From the NCBI RefSeq assembly GCF_022884085.1, contig NZ_JAGGCS010000014.1, forward strand, positions 1 to 64,000: DNA of 64,000 nt. Direction: 5' to 3'. Of the stretch, positions 1 to 9,341 are shown one piece after another. A program made the position numbers and the translations under genes. Source of the stretch: Paenirhizobium cremeum. Its GTDB lineage: Bacteria > Pseudomonadota > Alphaproteobacteria > Rhizobiales > Rhizobiaceae. The notes beneath the pieces were generated by a model. The model did not search any database. It was given only the letters and a program-made list of their open reading frames with translations, and was not told where the DNA came from. The first letter of the stretch is position 1, and each line of letters opens with the position of its first letter.

Positions 1-28
1 GCCGCAAAAATATGGCTGCCATACTTTG

Positions 29-573
29 TCAACAGGACCTAAGGTCGTGGATACTTCCCAAGTAAGCAGGCAGAGCAAGGATCTGACGCCCCGCCTCCTC
101 GCGCACCAACCTGCCAAGCCGGTACTCGATCCCGATCTCGTTCATCCCGACCGGCAGGTCCGGACTGCAACGCTTGCAATGTCTCTCGCCAATATAGATC
201 GAGCGGCCCCGGACTCCATTTTCGAGGAAGTAGTGTTCGTCACGCCCCTCGCGGCGCGCGGCCAACAACAGGAAGTCTCTCCAATGGGCGCCCCCTCCCC
301 GTCGACGAAACGTTGGGGTATGTCGACATAGACACCGCCATAGTTCAGCGGAACCAGCGCCCGAACCAGAAATGTCTCCGATACGCGCGCGAAACCGTCG
401 CGGGACACGGTAACGGTGCTCTCGGCGGAGCGCACGGAGAACTCCTCGTCGAAATCATTGCAGGCGGTCAGAAGCGGCAGCAAGGCGATGAGGAGAAGCC
501 ATGCGAAAAGACGTCTCCACTTACCCGGCAGAGTAACGAACGGGGAAGGCTCGGGAAAAGGGGCGTGTTTCAA
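29..573 (-). pseudogene. Frameshifted DUF2207-like lipoprotein remnant
   Basis: The reading frame starts with a short basic segment, a hydrophobic stretch and a lipobox (LLTAC). It continues with a segment typical of the DUF2207 N-terminus (a strand ending in GGVYVDIPQRF). Near 262-270 the homology leaves this frame and resumes in another one (DFLLLAARREG onward, with the GMNEIGIEYRLGR strand), which then hits a stop at 29. Intact DUF2207 proteins are about 600 residues with C-terminal membrane helices, and none of that part is present here. The start is uncertain: a TTG at 573 is used, although the frame is open to an ATG at 666. In rhizobia a membrane protein of this kind often lies between glyQ and glyS, so this is probably the decayed equivalent. 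The family assignment is by eye. Confidence 0.5.
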
Positions 574-604
574 AGAAGATACCGAATCTATGCTTGAAAG
601 TATG

Positions 605-635
605 ACGGCCGAGAAGACAATGTCTTCCCGGCCGT
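605..635 (-). terminator. Hairpin downstream of glyQ
   Basis: Arms ACGGCCG-x-GAAGACA and TGTCTTC-x-CGGCCGT pair over 14 of 15 positions around a one-base centre. The hairpin lies 65 bases past the glyQ stop. There is no clear T-run, so its role as a terminator is inferred from position. Confidence 0.4.
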
Positions 636-699
636 TGCAACTTGAAATAAGTGTAGATTCGGCCACGCGGGCGAAATTCGCCTGCCGCCCCTGCCTGTG

Positions 700-1659
<960 letters not shown>

Positions 1660-1722
1660 GGGAATTTCGTCCGGAGCTTGTCTTGCAAAGGTGGCCCGTC
1701 TGGTGCCACGACGGGGCGAAGG

Positions 1723-1739
1723 GGTCAAGGATTTTGACC
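1723..1739. promoter_or_regulatory. 17-bp palindrome upstream of glyQ
   Basis: GGTCAA-N5-TTGACC lies 64 to 80 bases before the glyQ start and contains a possible -35 hexamer (TTGACC, minus strand). No good -10 was seen at the right distance, so promoter or operator function is only a suggestion. Confidence 0.25.
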
Positions 1740-1754
1740 GCAGGACGTCTTATA

Positions 1755-2090
1755 TCAATGCCCGATCAGTGCCGTCGCCTTCGCCCTGATCTCGGCTAGC
1801 TCGGCTAGCTGGACCTGCCCTTTGTATTCAGCCTTTCGGGCACGCCAATCGAGGCTCTTGATCTGGTCGGATAGTGCAACGCCTAGTCTCGCGCCTGAAA
1901 GCACCACTTCAAAGGGGTAACCCTTGACCCGCGTCGTCATCGGACAACACAGCATCAAACCAGTCTTACCGTTATAAGCCTTAGGGCTAATGACCACGGC
2001 CGGCCGATGTCCGGCTTGTTCATGACCAGCCTGCGGGTCGAAATGCAGCCAGACAACGTCCCCTGCTTCAGGCACGTAGGAAGGCCCCAT
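1755..2090 (-). CDS. mazF: MazF/PemK-type endoribonuclease toxin
   Basis: This 111-residue protein has the MazF/PemK fold signature: an N-terminal GDVVWLHFDPQAGHEQAGHRPAVVIS segment containing the conserved GhEq and RP residues, then TGLMLCCPMTTRVKGYPFEV and the DQIKSLDWRAR strand. MazF enzymes cut single-stranded mRNA at short sequence motifs and are held inactive by the cognate antitoxin. The chosen ATG overlaps the antitoxin stop by one base (TGATG), which gives tight translational coupling. Longer upstream starts would run through the antitoxin gene. The GC content looks somewhat lower than in the flanking housekeeping genes, in keeping with an acquired module, but this was judged by eye. 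Confidence 0.93.
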   Translation of the reverse strand: MGPSYVPEAGDVVWLHFDPQAGHEQAGHRPAVVISPKAYNGKTGLMLCCPMTTRVKGYPFEVVLSGARLGVALSDQIKSLDWRARKAEYKGQVQLAELAEIRAKATALIGH

Positions 2091-2332
2091 CAGAGCATTT
2101 CCTTGCCGACAGGAGCGCCGAAATCCTCCTCGGAATGCAGGTTGTGTTCGGAAATACCGCACAGAAGTTCGTTCAGATCGTAGGAAGTCACCCTCAAGGG
2201 CTCAATCACGATCCTTCCGTTTTCCTCACGGACATCAACTTCGGCGTTGAGCTTCAAGTTCGCCGCATCCAGAACCGCAGCCGGAATACGCACCGAAGCA
2301 CTATTTCCCCACTTCCTGACCGTGACGCGCAT
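2090..2332 (-). CDS. mazE: MazE-type antitoxin with AbrB/SpoVT fold
   Basis: The 80-residue protein opens with a swapped-hairpin AbrB DNA-binding domain (MRVTVRKWGNSASVRIPAAV, then AEVDVREENGRIVIEP), which is the standard MazE N-terminus. The acidic C-terminal tail (about residues 50-80) is expected to wrap around and neutralise the toxin encoded immediately downstream. It is the first gene of the two-gene operon and presumably autorepresses through the palindrome at 2385-2405. The antitoxin-toxin order and the one-base overlap fit a functional type II toxin-antitoxin pair. Confidence 0.93.
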   Translation of the reverse strand: MRVTVRKWGNSASVRIPAAVLDAANLKLNAEVDVREENGRIVIEPLRVTSYDLNELLCGISEHNLHSEEDFGAPVGKEML

Positions 2333-2384
2333 TTTCGGAAACCCTCATCGGCTGACGGCACTTACCCTACCACTGAAGAGGCAA

Positions 2385-2416
2385 TGTATCAACATTGTCG
2401 ATACACATACCGTCAA
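2385..2416 (-). promoter_or_regulatory. mazEF promoter with overlapping operator palindrome
   Basis: On the minus strand a TTGACG (-35, 2411-2416) is followed after 18 bases by TTGATA (-10, 2387-2392). A 21-bp near-palindrome with arms TGTATC and GATACA (2385-2405) covers the spacer and the -10. This arrangement is typical of autorepressed toxin-antitoxin operons and lies about 55 bases before the mazE start. Confidence 0.65.
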
Positions 2417-2441
2417 CTTAGAGACAGGGCAAGCCAGCCTT

Positions 2442-2633
2442 CTATTCGTCCTCGTGTCGGACACGGTATTCGCCGGTCTTTTCATCCTTGACCAGCGTGC
2501 CATGGGCAGCATTGCGGCGTTCCTTGTGCACACGCTTCGACTTTGCCGAAAGCTTTTCGGCATCGCTCACGAAACGACGGTAGAACCAGTAGATCCCGCC
2601 GGCAAGAACGATGAAAAAGATGATCCGCGACAT
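2442..2633 (-). CDS. Small single-pass membrane protein
   Basis: This 63-residue protein begins with a hydrophobic helix (IIFFIVLAGGIYWFY, residues 4-18) and continues with a highly charged, basic cytoplasmic tail. It starts 15 bases after the stop of the SohB-type peptidase gene and is probably cotranscribed with it. I recognise no domain. Similar small proteins follow this peptidase in rhizobial genomes, which suggests a real gene of unknown function. Confidence 0.7.
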   Translation of the reverse strand: MSRIIFFIVLAGGIYWFYRRFVSDAEKLSAKSKRVHKERRNAAHGTLVKDEKTGEYRVRHEDE

Positions 2634-2648
2634 GTTCCTCCCGCGATG

Positions 2649-3515
2649 TCAGAGCCCGTAACGGCTCCACAATGCTCTCTCTTCCAGCGTTTCGGCAAGA
2701 CCGGAGACGGCGACTGCGGCGATCTCGCCCATGCCGTCGGTCGCGACGGAAACACCCGGCACACGCCGGCCGAAGAAATCGCGGGCGCCGGAGACGAGTT
2801 CGAGCTTGGCATCCTTGCCATAGCGCTTCTTGATCTCGCTGCGCATGTCGCCCAGGCTGTCGACGAGGCCGAGTTCGAGCCCGCGCCTTCCGGTCCAGAA
2901 GAGGCCGGAGAAGAGCGAGGGATCATCGGACAACACGCTGCCGCGGCGGTCCTTCACCATGTCGATGAAGACCTGGTGGATCTCGATCTGCAGCGCCTTC
3001 AGGTATTCGATATCGCTTTCCTTTTCCGGCTTGAAGGGATCGAGGATCACCTTGTTCTCGCCGGCGGTGTAAACACGCCTTTCGACACCGATCTTCTTCA
3101 GGAGTTCCGGGAAACCGAAGCCGCCGGAAACGACGCCGATGGAACCGACAATGGAGGTCGAATCCGCGATGATCTCATCGCCTGCCAGCGCGATCATGTA
3201 GCCACCGGACGCCGCGACATCCTCGACGAAAACGAGGACGCGCTTGTGCTTTTCCTCGGCCAGCGCGCGGATGCGATCAAAGATCAATCGCGACTGCACC
3301 GGCGAACCGCCGGGCGAATTGAGCGACAAGGCGACAGCGGGGCTGTCCTTCCTCGAGAAGGCCTTCTCCAGCATGGGAGCGACGCTCGCAAGATTGAGAT
3401 GCGGCTTGAACTTGCCGCCCCCGCTCATGATCGCGCCGTGCAGGCGCACCACGGGAATTACCACGCTATCGTTCCGAAACCTCTTCGGCAAAAGGCGCTT
3501 CAACCATCCGGCCAT
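2649..3515 (-). CDS. sohB: S49-family signal peptide peptidase (SohB/SppA-like)
   Basis: This is a 288-residue serine protease of family S49, in the short single-domain form. The SLNSPGGSP loop (about residues 64-72), the nucleophile Ser103 in VAASGGYMIAL and the general base Lys155 in AGENKVILDPF form the Ser-Lys dyad expected for SppA/SohB enzymes. These enzymes degrade cleaved signal peptides or other membrane-associated substrates. The N-terminal 20 residues are basic and amphipathic rather than a full membrane helix. The ATG at 3515 is used; a TTG one codon upstream is possible. The gene probably forms a two-gene unit with the small membrane protein downstream. Confidence 0.9.
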   Translation of the reverse strand: MAGWLKRLLPKRFRNDSVVIPVVRLHGAIMSGGGKFKPHLNLASVAPMLEKAFSRKDSPAVALSLNSPGGSPVQSRLIFDRIRALAEEKHKRVLVFVEDVAASGGYMIALAGDEIIADSTSIVGSIGVVSGGFGFPELLKKIGVERRVYTAGENKVILDPFKPEKESDIEYLKALQIEIHQVFIDMVKDRRGSVLSDDPSLFSGLFWTGRRGLELGLVDSLGDMRSEIKKRYGKDAKLELVSGARDFFGRRVPGVSVATDGMGEIAAVAVSGLAETLEERALWSRYGL

Positions 3516-3705
3516 CAAAAATCGCTCACTGTCCTGTTACGTGCTTCGACACATGTAGGAAGATTGGCGGCAGGCGCAATGCCTATCCGTCCGGTCGCTT
3601 ATCGTCGAAAGCACCAGCCGTCAAATCCGCAGGGGAAAGAGGTGGAGAAGGCGGTCAAAGTTGGGGACACTTCTTCGAAACGGCACGAAATCCGGGCCGA
3701 CTTCC

Positions 3706-4485
3706 TCAGCCCCGCGGATAGGCGGCGCGGCCGTTGTTCAGATCGTCGACGAAGGCGGAAAACCTGTGGCTTTCGGGGTCGTCATGCATGAGAAGCGGCG
3801 AGCGGAAGTTCAGCCGCGCGCGCGAACCCTTGATGGCGGTGACCAGGATGCGCACCGCATTTTCTCCGGCCCGCGGATAGACGGGGGTGATCTCCAGTCC
3901 GCCGAAGCGCCGGCCGCAGGCGGCAATGATCTCGGCGACCGATTGCGGGCGGGCGATCAGCGACAACTGCCCTCCCGGCACCATGATCGCGCCCGCCGTC
4001 CTGATCCAGCTTTCGAACAGGCCTTCCGTCATCGCATGCGCTTCCGCCTTCAGGGTATCCGGCGTCTTGCGGTCTCCGGCATCGTTGAAGGGCGGGTTCA
4101 TGATGACATGGTCGAAACTGTCATCGGAAAGACCCGCCGCGACGCGCGCCCGTCCGGTCAGCGTAACATCGGCCTCGACGACCCGAACCCGCCGGCGGAG
4201 CGCGGCATTTTCGGGCAGGTCCAGGCTCTTTCTGGCATAGGCAACCATATCCGGCGAACGCTCGACCAGCGTCACCTCGGCATCGTCGAGCCGTGCGGCG
4301 ACCGCCAGGCCTGCGGCGCCTGCACCGGCGCCGAGATCGGCGAGGCGGAACGGTTTTTGCGCGTCGACCAGGGAGGCCAGCAGCATGGCGTCCATGCCGG
4401 CACGGTGGCCCCTGCCCTTCGGTTGCACCAGATGAAAGCGCCCCCGATGGAAGGCATCGACGGTATCGGCGGCCACGCTCGGCAA
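3706..4485 (-). CDS. TrmN6-like tRNA adenine-N6 methyltransferase
   Basis: The 259-residue protein is a class I SAM-dependent methyltransferase with the SAM-binding loop LGAGAG (about 51-56), an acidic VERSPDM segment after strand 2 and the catalytic NPPF motif (130-133) of N6-adenine or glutamine methylases. The FHLVQPKGRGHRAGMDAMLLA opening is typical of the YfiC/TrmN6 group, which methylates A37 of tRNA1(Val); the substrate here is inferred. The TTG at 4485 lies two bases after the upstream stop; a GTG at 4476 is an alternative. The gene is coupled to the DUF2007 gene upstream. Confidence 0.85.
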   Translation of the reverse strand: MPSVAADTVDAFHRGRFHLVQPKGRGHRAGMDAMLLASLVDAQKPFRLADLGAGAGAAGLAVAARLDDAEVTLVERSPDMVAYARKSLDLPENAALRRRVRVVEADVTLTGRARVAAGLSDDSFDHVIMNPPFNDAGDRKTPDTLKAEAHAMTEGLFESWIRTAGAIMVPGGQLSLIARPQSVAEIIAACGRRFGGLEITPVYPRAGENAVRILVTAIKGSRARLNFRSPLLMHDDPESHRFSAFVDDLNNGRAAYPRG

Positions 4486-4487
4486 GA

Positions 4488-4718
4488 TTATCGGTCCTCG
4501 TCCCGCAATTCGTTGGCAAGGCCTGCATCCACCAGCAGCGTCCGCGCTTCCTCCGCCCGTTCGTCGGCGACGAGCAGACGGCGCGGCAGCATGCCGAGCG
4601 ACCCCTCCAGAATGCTCATGGCCTGATCGGCGATCATGCAGGAAATGCCCGCGTCCTTGAGCAGACTTTCGGCAAAGGAGAGGAGAACGGCGTCGTTGCT
4701 GCGGATAAGCTCGTGCAT
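4488..4718 (-). CDS. DUF2007 family protein
   Basis: This 76-residue protein starts MHELIRSNDAV and ends in an acidic tail. It matches the small DUF2007 family, also described as a putative signal-transducing protein related to the PII fold, with the conserved LLKDAGI and RRLLVADERAEEARTLL segments. Its function is unknown. It lies directly upstream of the TrmN6-like gene and is divergent from the polyprenyl synthase gene, a common rhizobial arrangement. The ATG at 4718 is preferred over a TTG further upstream because it matches the family start. Confidence 0.85.
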   Translation of the reverse strand: MHELIRSNDAVLLSFAESLLKDAGISCMIADQAMSILEGSLGMLPRRLLVADERAEEARTLLVDAGLANELRDEDR

Positions 4719-4825
4719 TTTGCTGGAAACCCCTTTCAAATCGGCGTCACCGACCAATTCGGGACTTGCCGTTCATGCCGCCGCTTTTTATTGTCGCCGC
4801 GAGAATTGAACAGGAGTCCGGTACG

Positions 4826-5842
4826 TTGGGCGTAGTCATACCGCTTGAGGAAAACAAAAACAAACAGGCTTCCATCAAGCCTCTGGTGGACCTGACGAAA
4901 CCAGGCATGGAACGGGTCAACCAGTTGATCCTGTCGAAGGCCGGTTCCGACGTGCAGATGATTCCGGAAGTCGCGAACCATCTGATTTCGTCCGGCGGCA
5001 AGCGGCTGCGCCCCATGCTGACGCTCGCATCCGCCGCCCTGTTCGACTATCAGGGCGACGGCGACGTGAAGCTCGCGACCAGCGTCGAGTTCATGCATAC
5101 CGCCACCCTGCTGCACGACGACGTGGTGGACGAAAGCGATCTTCGCCGGGGCAAGTCCACGGCCCGGATGATCTGGGGCAACCAGGCAAGCGTTCTCGTC
5201 GGCGACTTCCTGCTCGGCCAGGCCTTTCGCATGATGGTGGAAGTGGGCTCGCTCGACGCGCTCGACGTCCTGTCCTCGGCGGCCTCGGTGATCGCCGAGG
5301 GCGAGGTGCTTCAGCTTTCCGTCGCCAAGAACATGGAAACCACCGAGGATGACTACCTCTCGGTCATCCGCGCCAAGACCGCAGCGCTTTTCGCCGCCGC
5401 GGCGGAAGTCGGCCCGATCATCGCCGGGGCCGACAGGGCCGGCCGCAATGCGCTCAAGTCCTATGGCATGAATCTCGGCCTTGCCTTCCAGTTAGTCGAC
5501 GACGCCCTGGATTACGGCGGAAAGGCAGCCGATCTCGGCAAGAATGTCGGCGACGATTTCCGCGAGGGCAAGATCACCCTGCCGGTCATTTTGTCCTACC
5601 GCCGCGGCACGCAGGCCGAACGGGAATTCTGGCGCGAATCCATCGAAGGCGGGCAAAATGACGACGCGCGGCTTGAAAAGGCGCTCGGCCTGATTACCAA
5701 ATACGGCGCGCTTAACGATACGATCGCCCGCGCCCTGCATTACGGCACGATTGCACGCGATGCGCTGGCACCCCTGCCCGATACGGCCTACAAGTCCGCA
5801 CTGCTGGATGTCATCGACTTCTGCATCGCCCGTGTGAACTGA
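4826..5842 (+). CDS. ispB: Long-chain polyprenyl diphosphate synthase
   Basis: This all-trans prenyltransferase is 338 residues long and builds the isoprenoid side chain of ubiquinone from FPP/GGPP and IPP. In rhizobia the product is usually decaprenyl diphosphate, which would make it a DdsA-type enzyme. The two aspartate-rich Mg-binding motifs are visible: DDVVD (98-102, in LLHDDVVDESDLRRG) and DDALD (225-229). GGKRLRP near residue 58 is the IPP-binding segment. The start is a TTG preceded by a CAGGAG ribosome site. Upstream codons without such a site were rejected. The product chain length cannot be read with certainty. Confidence 0.93.
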   Translation: MGVVIPLEENKNKQASIKPLVDLTKPGMERVNQLILSKAGSDVQMIPEVANHLISSGGKRLRPMLTLASAALFDYQGDGDVKLATSVEFMHTATLLHDDVVDESDLRRGKSTARMIWGNQASVLVGDFLLGQAFRMMVEVGSLDALDVLSSAASVIAEGEVLQLSVAKNMETTEDDYLSVIRAKTAALFAAAAEVGPIIAGADRAGRNALKSYGMNLGLAFQLVDDALDYGGKAADLGKNVGDDFREGKITLPVILSYRRGTQAEREFWRESIEGGQNDDARLEKALGLITKYGALNDTIARALHYGTIARDALAPLPDTAYKSALLDVIDFCIARVN

Positions 5843-5977
5843 CCTCGCGCGGATCGAAGCCGTGACATCGCCTTGCGGGGCTGCTTCAAAAAAGCCATGC
5901 TGTTGGGCGAAACATGGCGGATCATGGGGCAGATGCCATCCTGCTCGCCTCCTTATCGATTCTTGAAAGGCTCATTC

Positions 5978-7798
5978 ATGCGGCAAAGCTTTGCCCTCCG
6001 TCTTCTTACCGGCACGGCGCTTTCGCTCCTGGTCTCGATCATGCAGGCGGGCATGGCCGCCACCACGGCCTTCGCCGAGGACAAGGCTCAGACCGAGACG
6101 TTCGATATCGGCAGCGTGGATACCTTTGCCGGCGCATTTCTCGCCGCAAGAACGGCCGATGCGGACCGCGATTATGCCAACGCCATCGCCTTCTACAAGA
6201 AGGCCCTCACCTTCTCGCCCGCCGAACTGGACATCCAGGAACGGCTGATGATCGCGCTGTTCATGAACGGCGATTACGATGAAGGCGTGGCGCTTGCCGA
6301 AGAACTGAAGCATGACGCGGCTGTGGATCGGGTGACGTCGGTTGCGCGGGCTCTGCGGGATCTCCGCGACGGCAAATATGCCGATGCACAGAAGATCCTG
6401 ACCTATACCGGACCGAACGATCTCGACCGGCTGATGAACCAGTTGCTGACCGCGTGGGCCAAGGTCGGCGAAGGCAAGGGCAAGGAAGCGCTTGCAATGG
6501 TGGAAGGCCTGAAGGGCCCGAACTGGTACGGCATCTTCCAGAATTACAATGCGGGCGCGATCGCCAGCGTGATCGGCGATGTCGATGCGGCGCGGCGCCA
6601 CTTCAACGAAACCGTGACAGACCGGGCCGGCGGCGCGACGGCGCCCGACACCTTCATGCGCGCGGTCATGTCGCTTGCCGCCCTCGAAGCCCAGGCCGGC
6701 AACAAGCAGAAGGCGCTCGACGCCATTTCCGCCGGCGACGAGATGATTACGAATTACGCGCCGTTCAAGGCGTTGCGCGACCGCATCTCGAAGGGCGAAA
6801 AGCCCGAGATGCTTGTCAAGACGGCGAGCGAAGGTGCGGCAGGCGTGCTCTTCTCCATCGGCGGCGCGCTCAATAGGGACGGCGCGGAAGACACCGTCAT
6901 GCTCTATCTGCAGCTTGCGCATGCTCTGGACAAGAACAGCGCCGACACGCTGATCCTGCTCGGCGGTATCTCCGAAAGCGCCAAGCAGCCGGAACGGGCA
7001 ATCCGTTTCTACAGCCAGGTGCCGGCCTCCTCGCCGATGCGTCGCATCTCCGAACTGCAACTGGGGCTGACGCTCGCAGAGACCGGCAAGGTCGAGGAAG
7101 CGCGAAAGCACCTGAAGTCGCTGATTGCCTCCGATCCGTCCGATATCCGCAGCTATCTTGCCTATGGCAGCGTATTGTCCGACGCCAAGGACTATGCGGC
7201 GATGGCGGAAAACTACGACGAGGCGGTCAAGATCATCGGCAACGCACCGCAGAAGGGTCACTGGTCGATCTTCTTCCAGCGCGGCATCGCCTATGAACGG
7301 CTGAAGAAGTGGGACCAGGCGGAGCCGAACTTCCGCAAGGCGCTCGAACTCAATCCGGACCAGCCGCAGGTCCTCAACTATCTCGGCTATTCCTGGGTCG
7401 ACATGAACCGCAACCTGGACGAAGGCCTCGACATGATCCGCAAGGCGGTCGAGCTTCGCCCGGATGACGGCTACATCGTCGATTCGCTCGGCTGGGCCTA
7501 TTTCCGCCTCAACCGCTTCGACGAAGCGGTGACCGAACTGGAGCGCGCCGTCGAGCTGAAGGCCGGCGACGCCACGATCAACGATCATCTCGGCGACGCC
7601 TACTGGCGGGTCGGCCGTCAGCTCGAGGCCACCTATCAGTGGAAGCGGGCGCTGGCCTCCAAGCCCGAGGAAGCCGAAATCCCGAAGATCCAGGCGAAGA
7701 TCGACAAGGGCCTGCCGCCGATCGAAGCCGATGCGGCCAAGGCGGCCACGCCACCGGTCGAAAAGCCGCCGGAGCCCACTCCCGAGAAGAAATCCTGA
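5978..7798 (+). CDS. Exported tetratricopeptide-repeat protein
   Basis: The 606-residue protein has an N-terminal signal peptide (residues 1-33, hydrophobic LLTGTALSLLVSIMQAG, likely cleaved after AFA). The rest is largely tetratricopeptide repeats, clearest around FRKALELNPDQPQVLNYLGYSWVD and the following two units. The C-terminus is Pro/Glu/Lys rich. Such proteins act as periplasmic or outer-membrane scaffolds, but no specific partner can be named. The GTG of ispE begins only five bases after its stop, so the two are cotranscribed. An AAGG site precedes the chosen ATG. Confidence 0.88.
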   Translation: MRQSFALRLLTGTALSLLVSIMQAGMAATTAFAEDKAQTETFDIGSVDTFAGAFLAARTADADRDYANAIAFYKKALTFSPAELDIQERLMIALFMNGDYDEGVALAEELKHDAAVDRVTSVARALRDLRDGKYADAQKILTYTGPNDLDRLMNQLLTAWAKVGEGKGKEALAMVEGLKGPNWYGIFQNYNAGAIASVIGDVDAARRHFNETVTDRAGGATAPDTFMRAVMSLAALEAQAGNKQKALDAISAGDEMITNYAPFKALRDRISKGEKPEMLVKTASEGAAGVLFSIGGALNRDGAEDTVMLYLQLAHALDKNSADTLILLGGISESAKQPERAIRFYSQVPASSPMRRISELQLGLTLAETGKVEEARKHLKSLIASDPSDIRSYLAYGSVLSDAKDYAAMAENYDEAVKIIGNAPQKGHWSIFFQRGIAYERLKKWDQAEPNFRKALELNPDQPQVLNYLGYSWVDMNRNLDEGLDMIRKAVELRPDDGYIVDSLGWAYFRLNRFDEAVTELERAVELKAGDATINDHLGDAYWRVGRQLEATYQWKRALASKPEEAEIPKIQAKIDKGLPPIEADAAKAATPPVEKPPEPTPEKKS

Positions 7799-7802
7799 CA
7801 CC

Positions 7803-8708
7803 GTGATCACAGGCAGTCAGACGGATGAGGCGGAGGTTGTCGAGACGGCATCCGCCAAGATCAATCTCGCGCTGCACGTGACCGGGCAGCGCGCGGACGG
7901 CTATCATCTGCTCGACAGCATCGTCACATTCGCCGTGGATGCCTTCGACCGGCTGAGCTTCCTTCCGGCGGATCGGGACAGTTTTACGCTGGGCGGCCGA
8001 TTCGGCCCGTTGCTTTCGCCGGAGGCGACCGGCCAGGACGGCAATCTCGTCCTTAAGGCGCGGGACCTGCTGCGCGCCGCGCTCGCAGGGAAAGGCGTCT
8101 CCATGCCGCCGGTTGCGATCCGGCTCGAGAAGAACCTGCCGGTCGCGTCAGGCATCGGCGGCGGCTCGGCGGACGCTGCGGCGACGTTGCGCGGTCTCCT
8201 TCGTTTCTGGGGCGCCTCCCTTCCTGAAGACGCGCTTTTTGCCCTCGCACTCCGGCTCGGCGCCGACGTGCCGATGTGTCTTTCCAGCCGTCCCCTTCGC
8301 GCCCGCGGCATCGGCGAGGACATTGTCGCGCTGCCCGCCGTGCCCGCCCTTTCCATGGTGCTCGCCAATCCGATGAAGGGCGTCTCGACGCCGGAAATCT
8401 TCCGGCGCCTTCAGGAGAAGAACAATTCGCCCATCGGCGCGACGCCGACCGGCTCCGATGCCACCGAATGGATCGCCTTGCTCGCTTCGGCCCGCAACGA
8501 TCTGGAGCCTCCTGCCCGCGCAATCCTGCCCGAGATCGCCGAGATATCGCAGATGCTTTCGGAAAGCGGGGCTCTTCTCATCCGGATGTCCGGCTCGGGT
8601 GCGACATGTTTCGGGCTCTATGGCGATCATGCCGCAGCCGAAGCCGCCGCAACCCGGCTTTCGCGGAAGCGCCCCGACTGGTATTTTCAGGCGACGCGCA
8701 CGGCTTGA
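7803..8708 (+). CDS. ispE: 4-diphosphocytidyl-2-C-methyl-D-erythritol kinase
   Basis: IspE phosphorylates CDP-methylerythritol in the MEP route to isoprenoids. The 301-residue protein has the GHMP-kinase ATP loop PVASGIGGGSADAA (113-126), the N-terminal AKINLALHVTGQRADGYH substrate segment and the C-terminal GSGATCFGL loop. The GTG start lies five bases after the stop of the TPR protein gene. The neighbouring prenyl synthase uses the IPP that this pathway supplies, although the TPR gene separates them. Confidence 0.95.
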   Translation: MITGSQTDEAEVVETASAKINLALHVTGQRADGYHLLDSIVTFAVDAFDRLSFLPADRDSFTLGGRFGPLLSPEATGQDGNLVLKARDLLRAALAGKGVSMPPVAIRLEKNLPVASGIGGGSADAAATLRGLLRFWGASLPEDALFALALRLGADVPMCLSSRPLRARGIGEDIVALPAVPALSMVLANPMKGVSTPEIFRRLQEKNNSPIGATPTGSDATEWIALLASARNDLEPPARAILPEIAEISQMLSESGALLIRMSGSGATCFGLYGDHAAAEAAATRLSRKRPDWYFQATRTA

Positions 8709-8778
8709 CGCCGGGGTATTCATCTTCATTCGGGATGCCAAGTTCCCGGTCGTGCCGTCAAGTTTCGGGAGAACCATT

Positions 8779-9324
8779 GTGAGCCGTATAGACGAGACGC
8801 GCCCCTTCATTCCGGTCGGCATTGCGGTCTTGACCGTTTCCGACAGCCGTACGCCGGCCGACGACAAGTCAGGCGACACGCTGGCGGCGCGTATTCTCGA
8901 GGCCGGCCACCTTCTGATCGACCGGGCGATCGTGACCGACGACCGGGAGCGCATCTACAGCCAGGTCCATGCCTGGACGCTCTCCTCCGAGATCGACGTC
9001 GTCATCACCACCGGCGGCACGGGCTTTACCGGCCGGGACGTGACGCCGGAGGCGCTGGAGCCGCTGTTCGAAAAGAAGATGGACGGCTTTTCCGCCGTTT
9101 TCCACCGCATTTCCTACGAGAAGATCGGCACCTCCACCATCCAGTCCCGGGCGACGGGCGGCGTTGCCAACGCCACCTTCATCTTCGTGCTGCCGGGATC
9201 GCCGGGCGCCTGCAAGGACGCCTGGGACGGTATCCTCAAGGCCCAGCTCGACTACCGGCACATGCCATGTAACTTCGTGGAAATCATGCCCCGGCTCGAC
9301 GAGCATCTGAAGCGCGGAAGCTAG
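8779..9324 (+). CDS. moaB: Molybdenum cofactor biosynthesis protein MoaB
   Basis: The 181-residue protein belongs to the MoaB/MogA family, which adenylylates or binds molybdopterin during molybdenum cofactor assembly. The signature loop TTGGTGFTGRDVTPEA (77-92) and the LPGSPGA segment near the C-terminus are intact, as is the DSR segment after the first strand. The GTG start has a GGGAG site seven bases upstream. No other cofactor genes are adjacent. The next gene is convergent. Confidence 0.92.
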   Translation: MSRIDETRPFIPVGIAVLTVSDSRTPADDKSGDTLAARILEAGHLLIDRAIVTDDRERIYSQVHAWTLSSEIDVVITTGGTGFTGRDVTPEALEPLFEKKMDGFSAVFHRISYEKIGTSTIQSRATGGVANATFIFVLPGSPGACKDAWDGILKAQLDYRHMPCNFVEIMPRLDEHLKRGS

Positions 9325-9341
9325 AGGCGCTTTACGACGAG

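Noticed and set aside
2247..3791. 514-codon open frame on the plus strand
   Set aside because: It lies opposite the small membrane protein and sohB genes, shows no family motif and has the codon pattern of an antisense shadow in GC-rich DNA.
5914..6282. Frame beginning MADHGADAILLASLSILE, resembling part of the TrmN6-like protein
   Set aside because: The similarity covers about ten residues only, and the frame then runs out of phase through the TPR gene; taken as chance.
5972..7810. 612-codon open frame on the minus strand
   Set aside because: It is exactly antisense to the TPR protein gene, which has a signal peptide, repeats and a ribosome site. The antisense frame has none of these.
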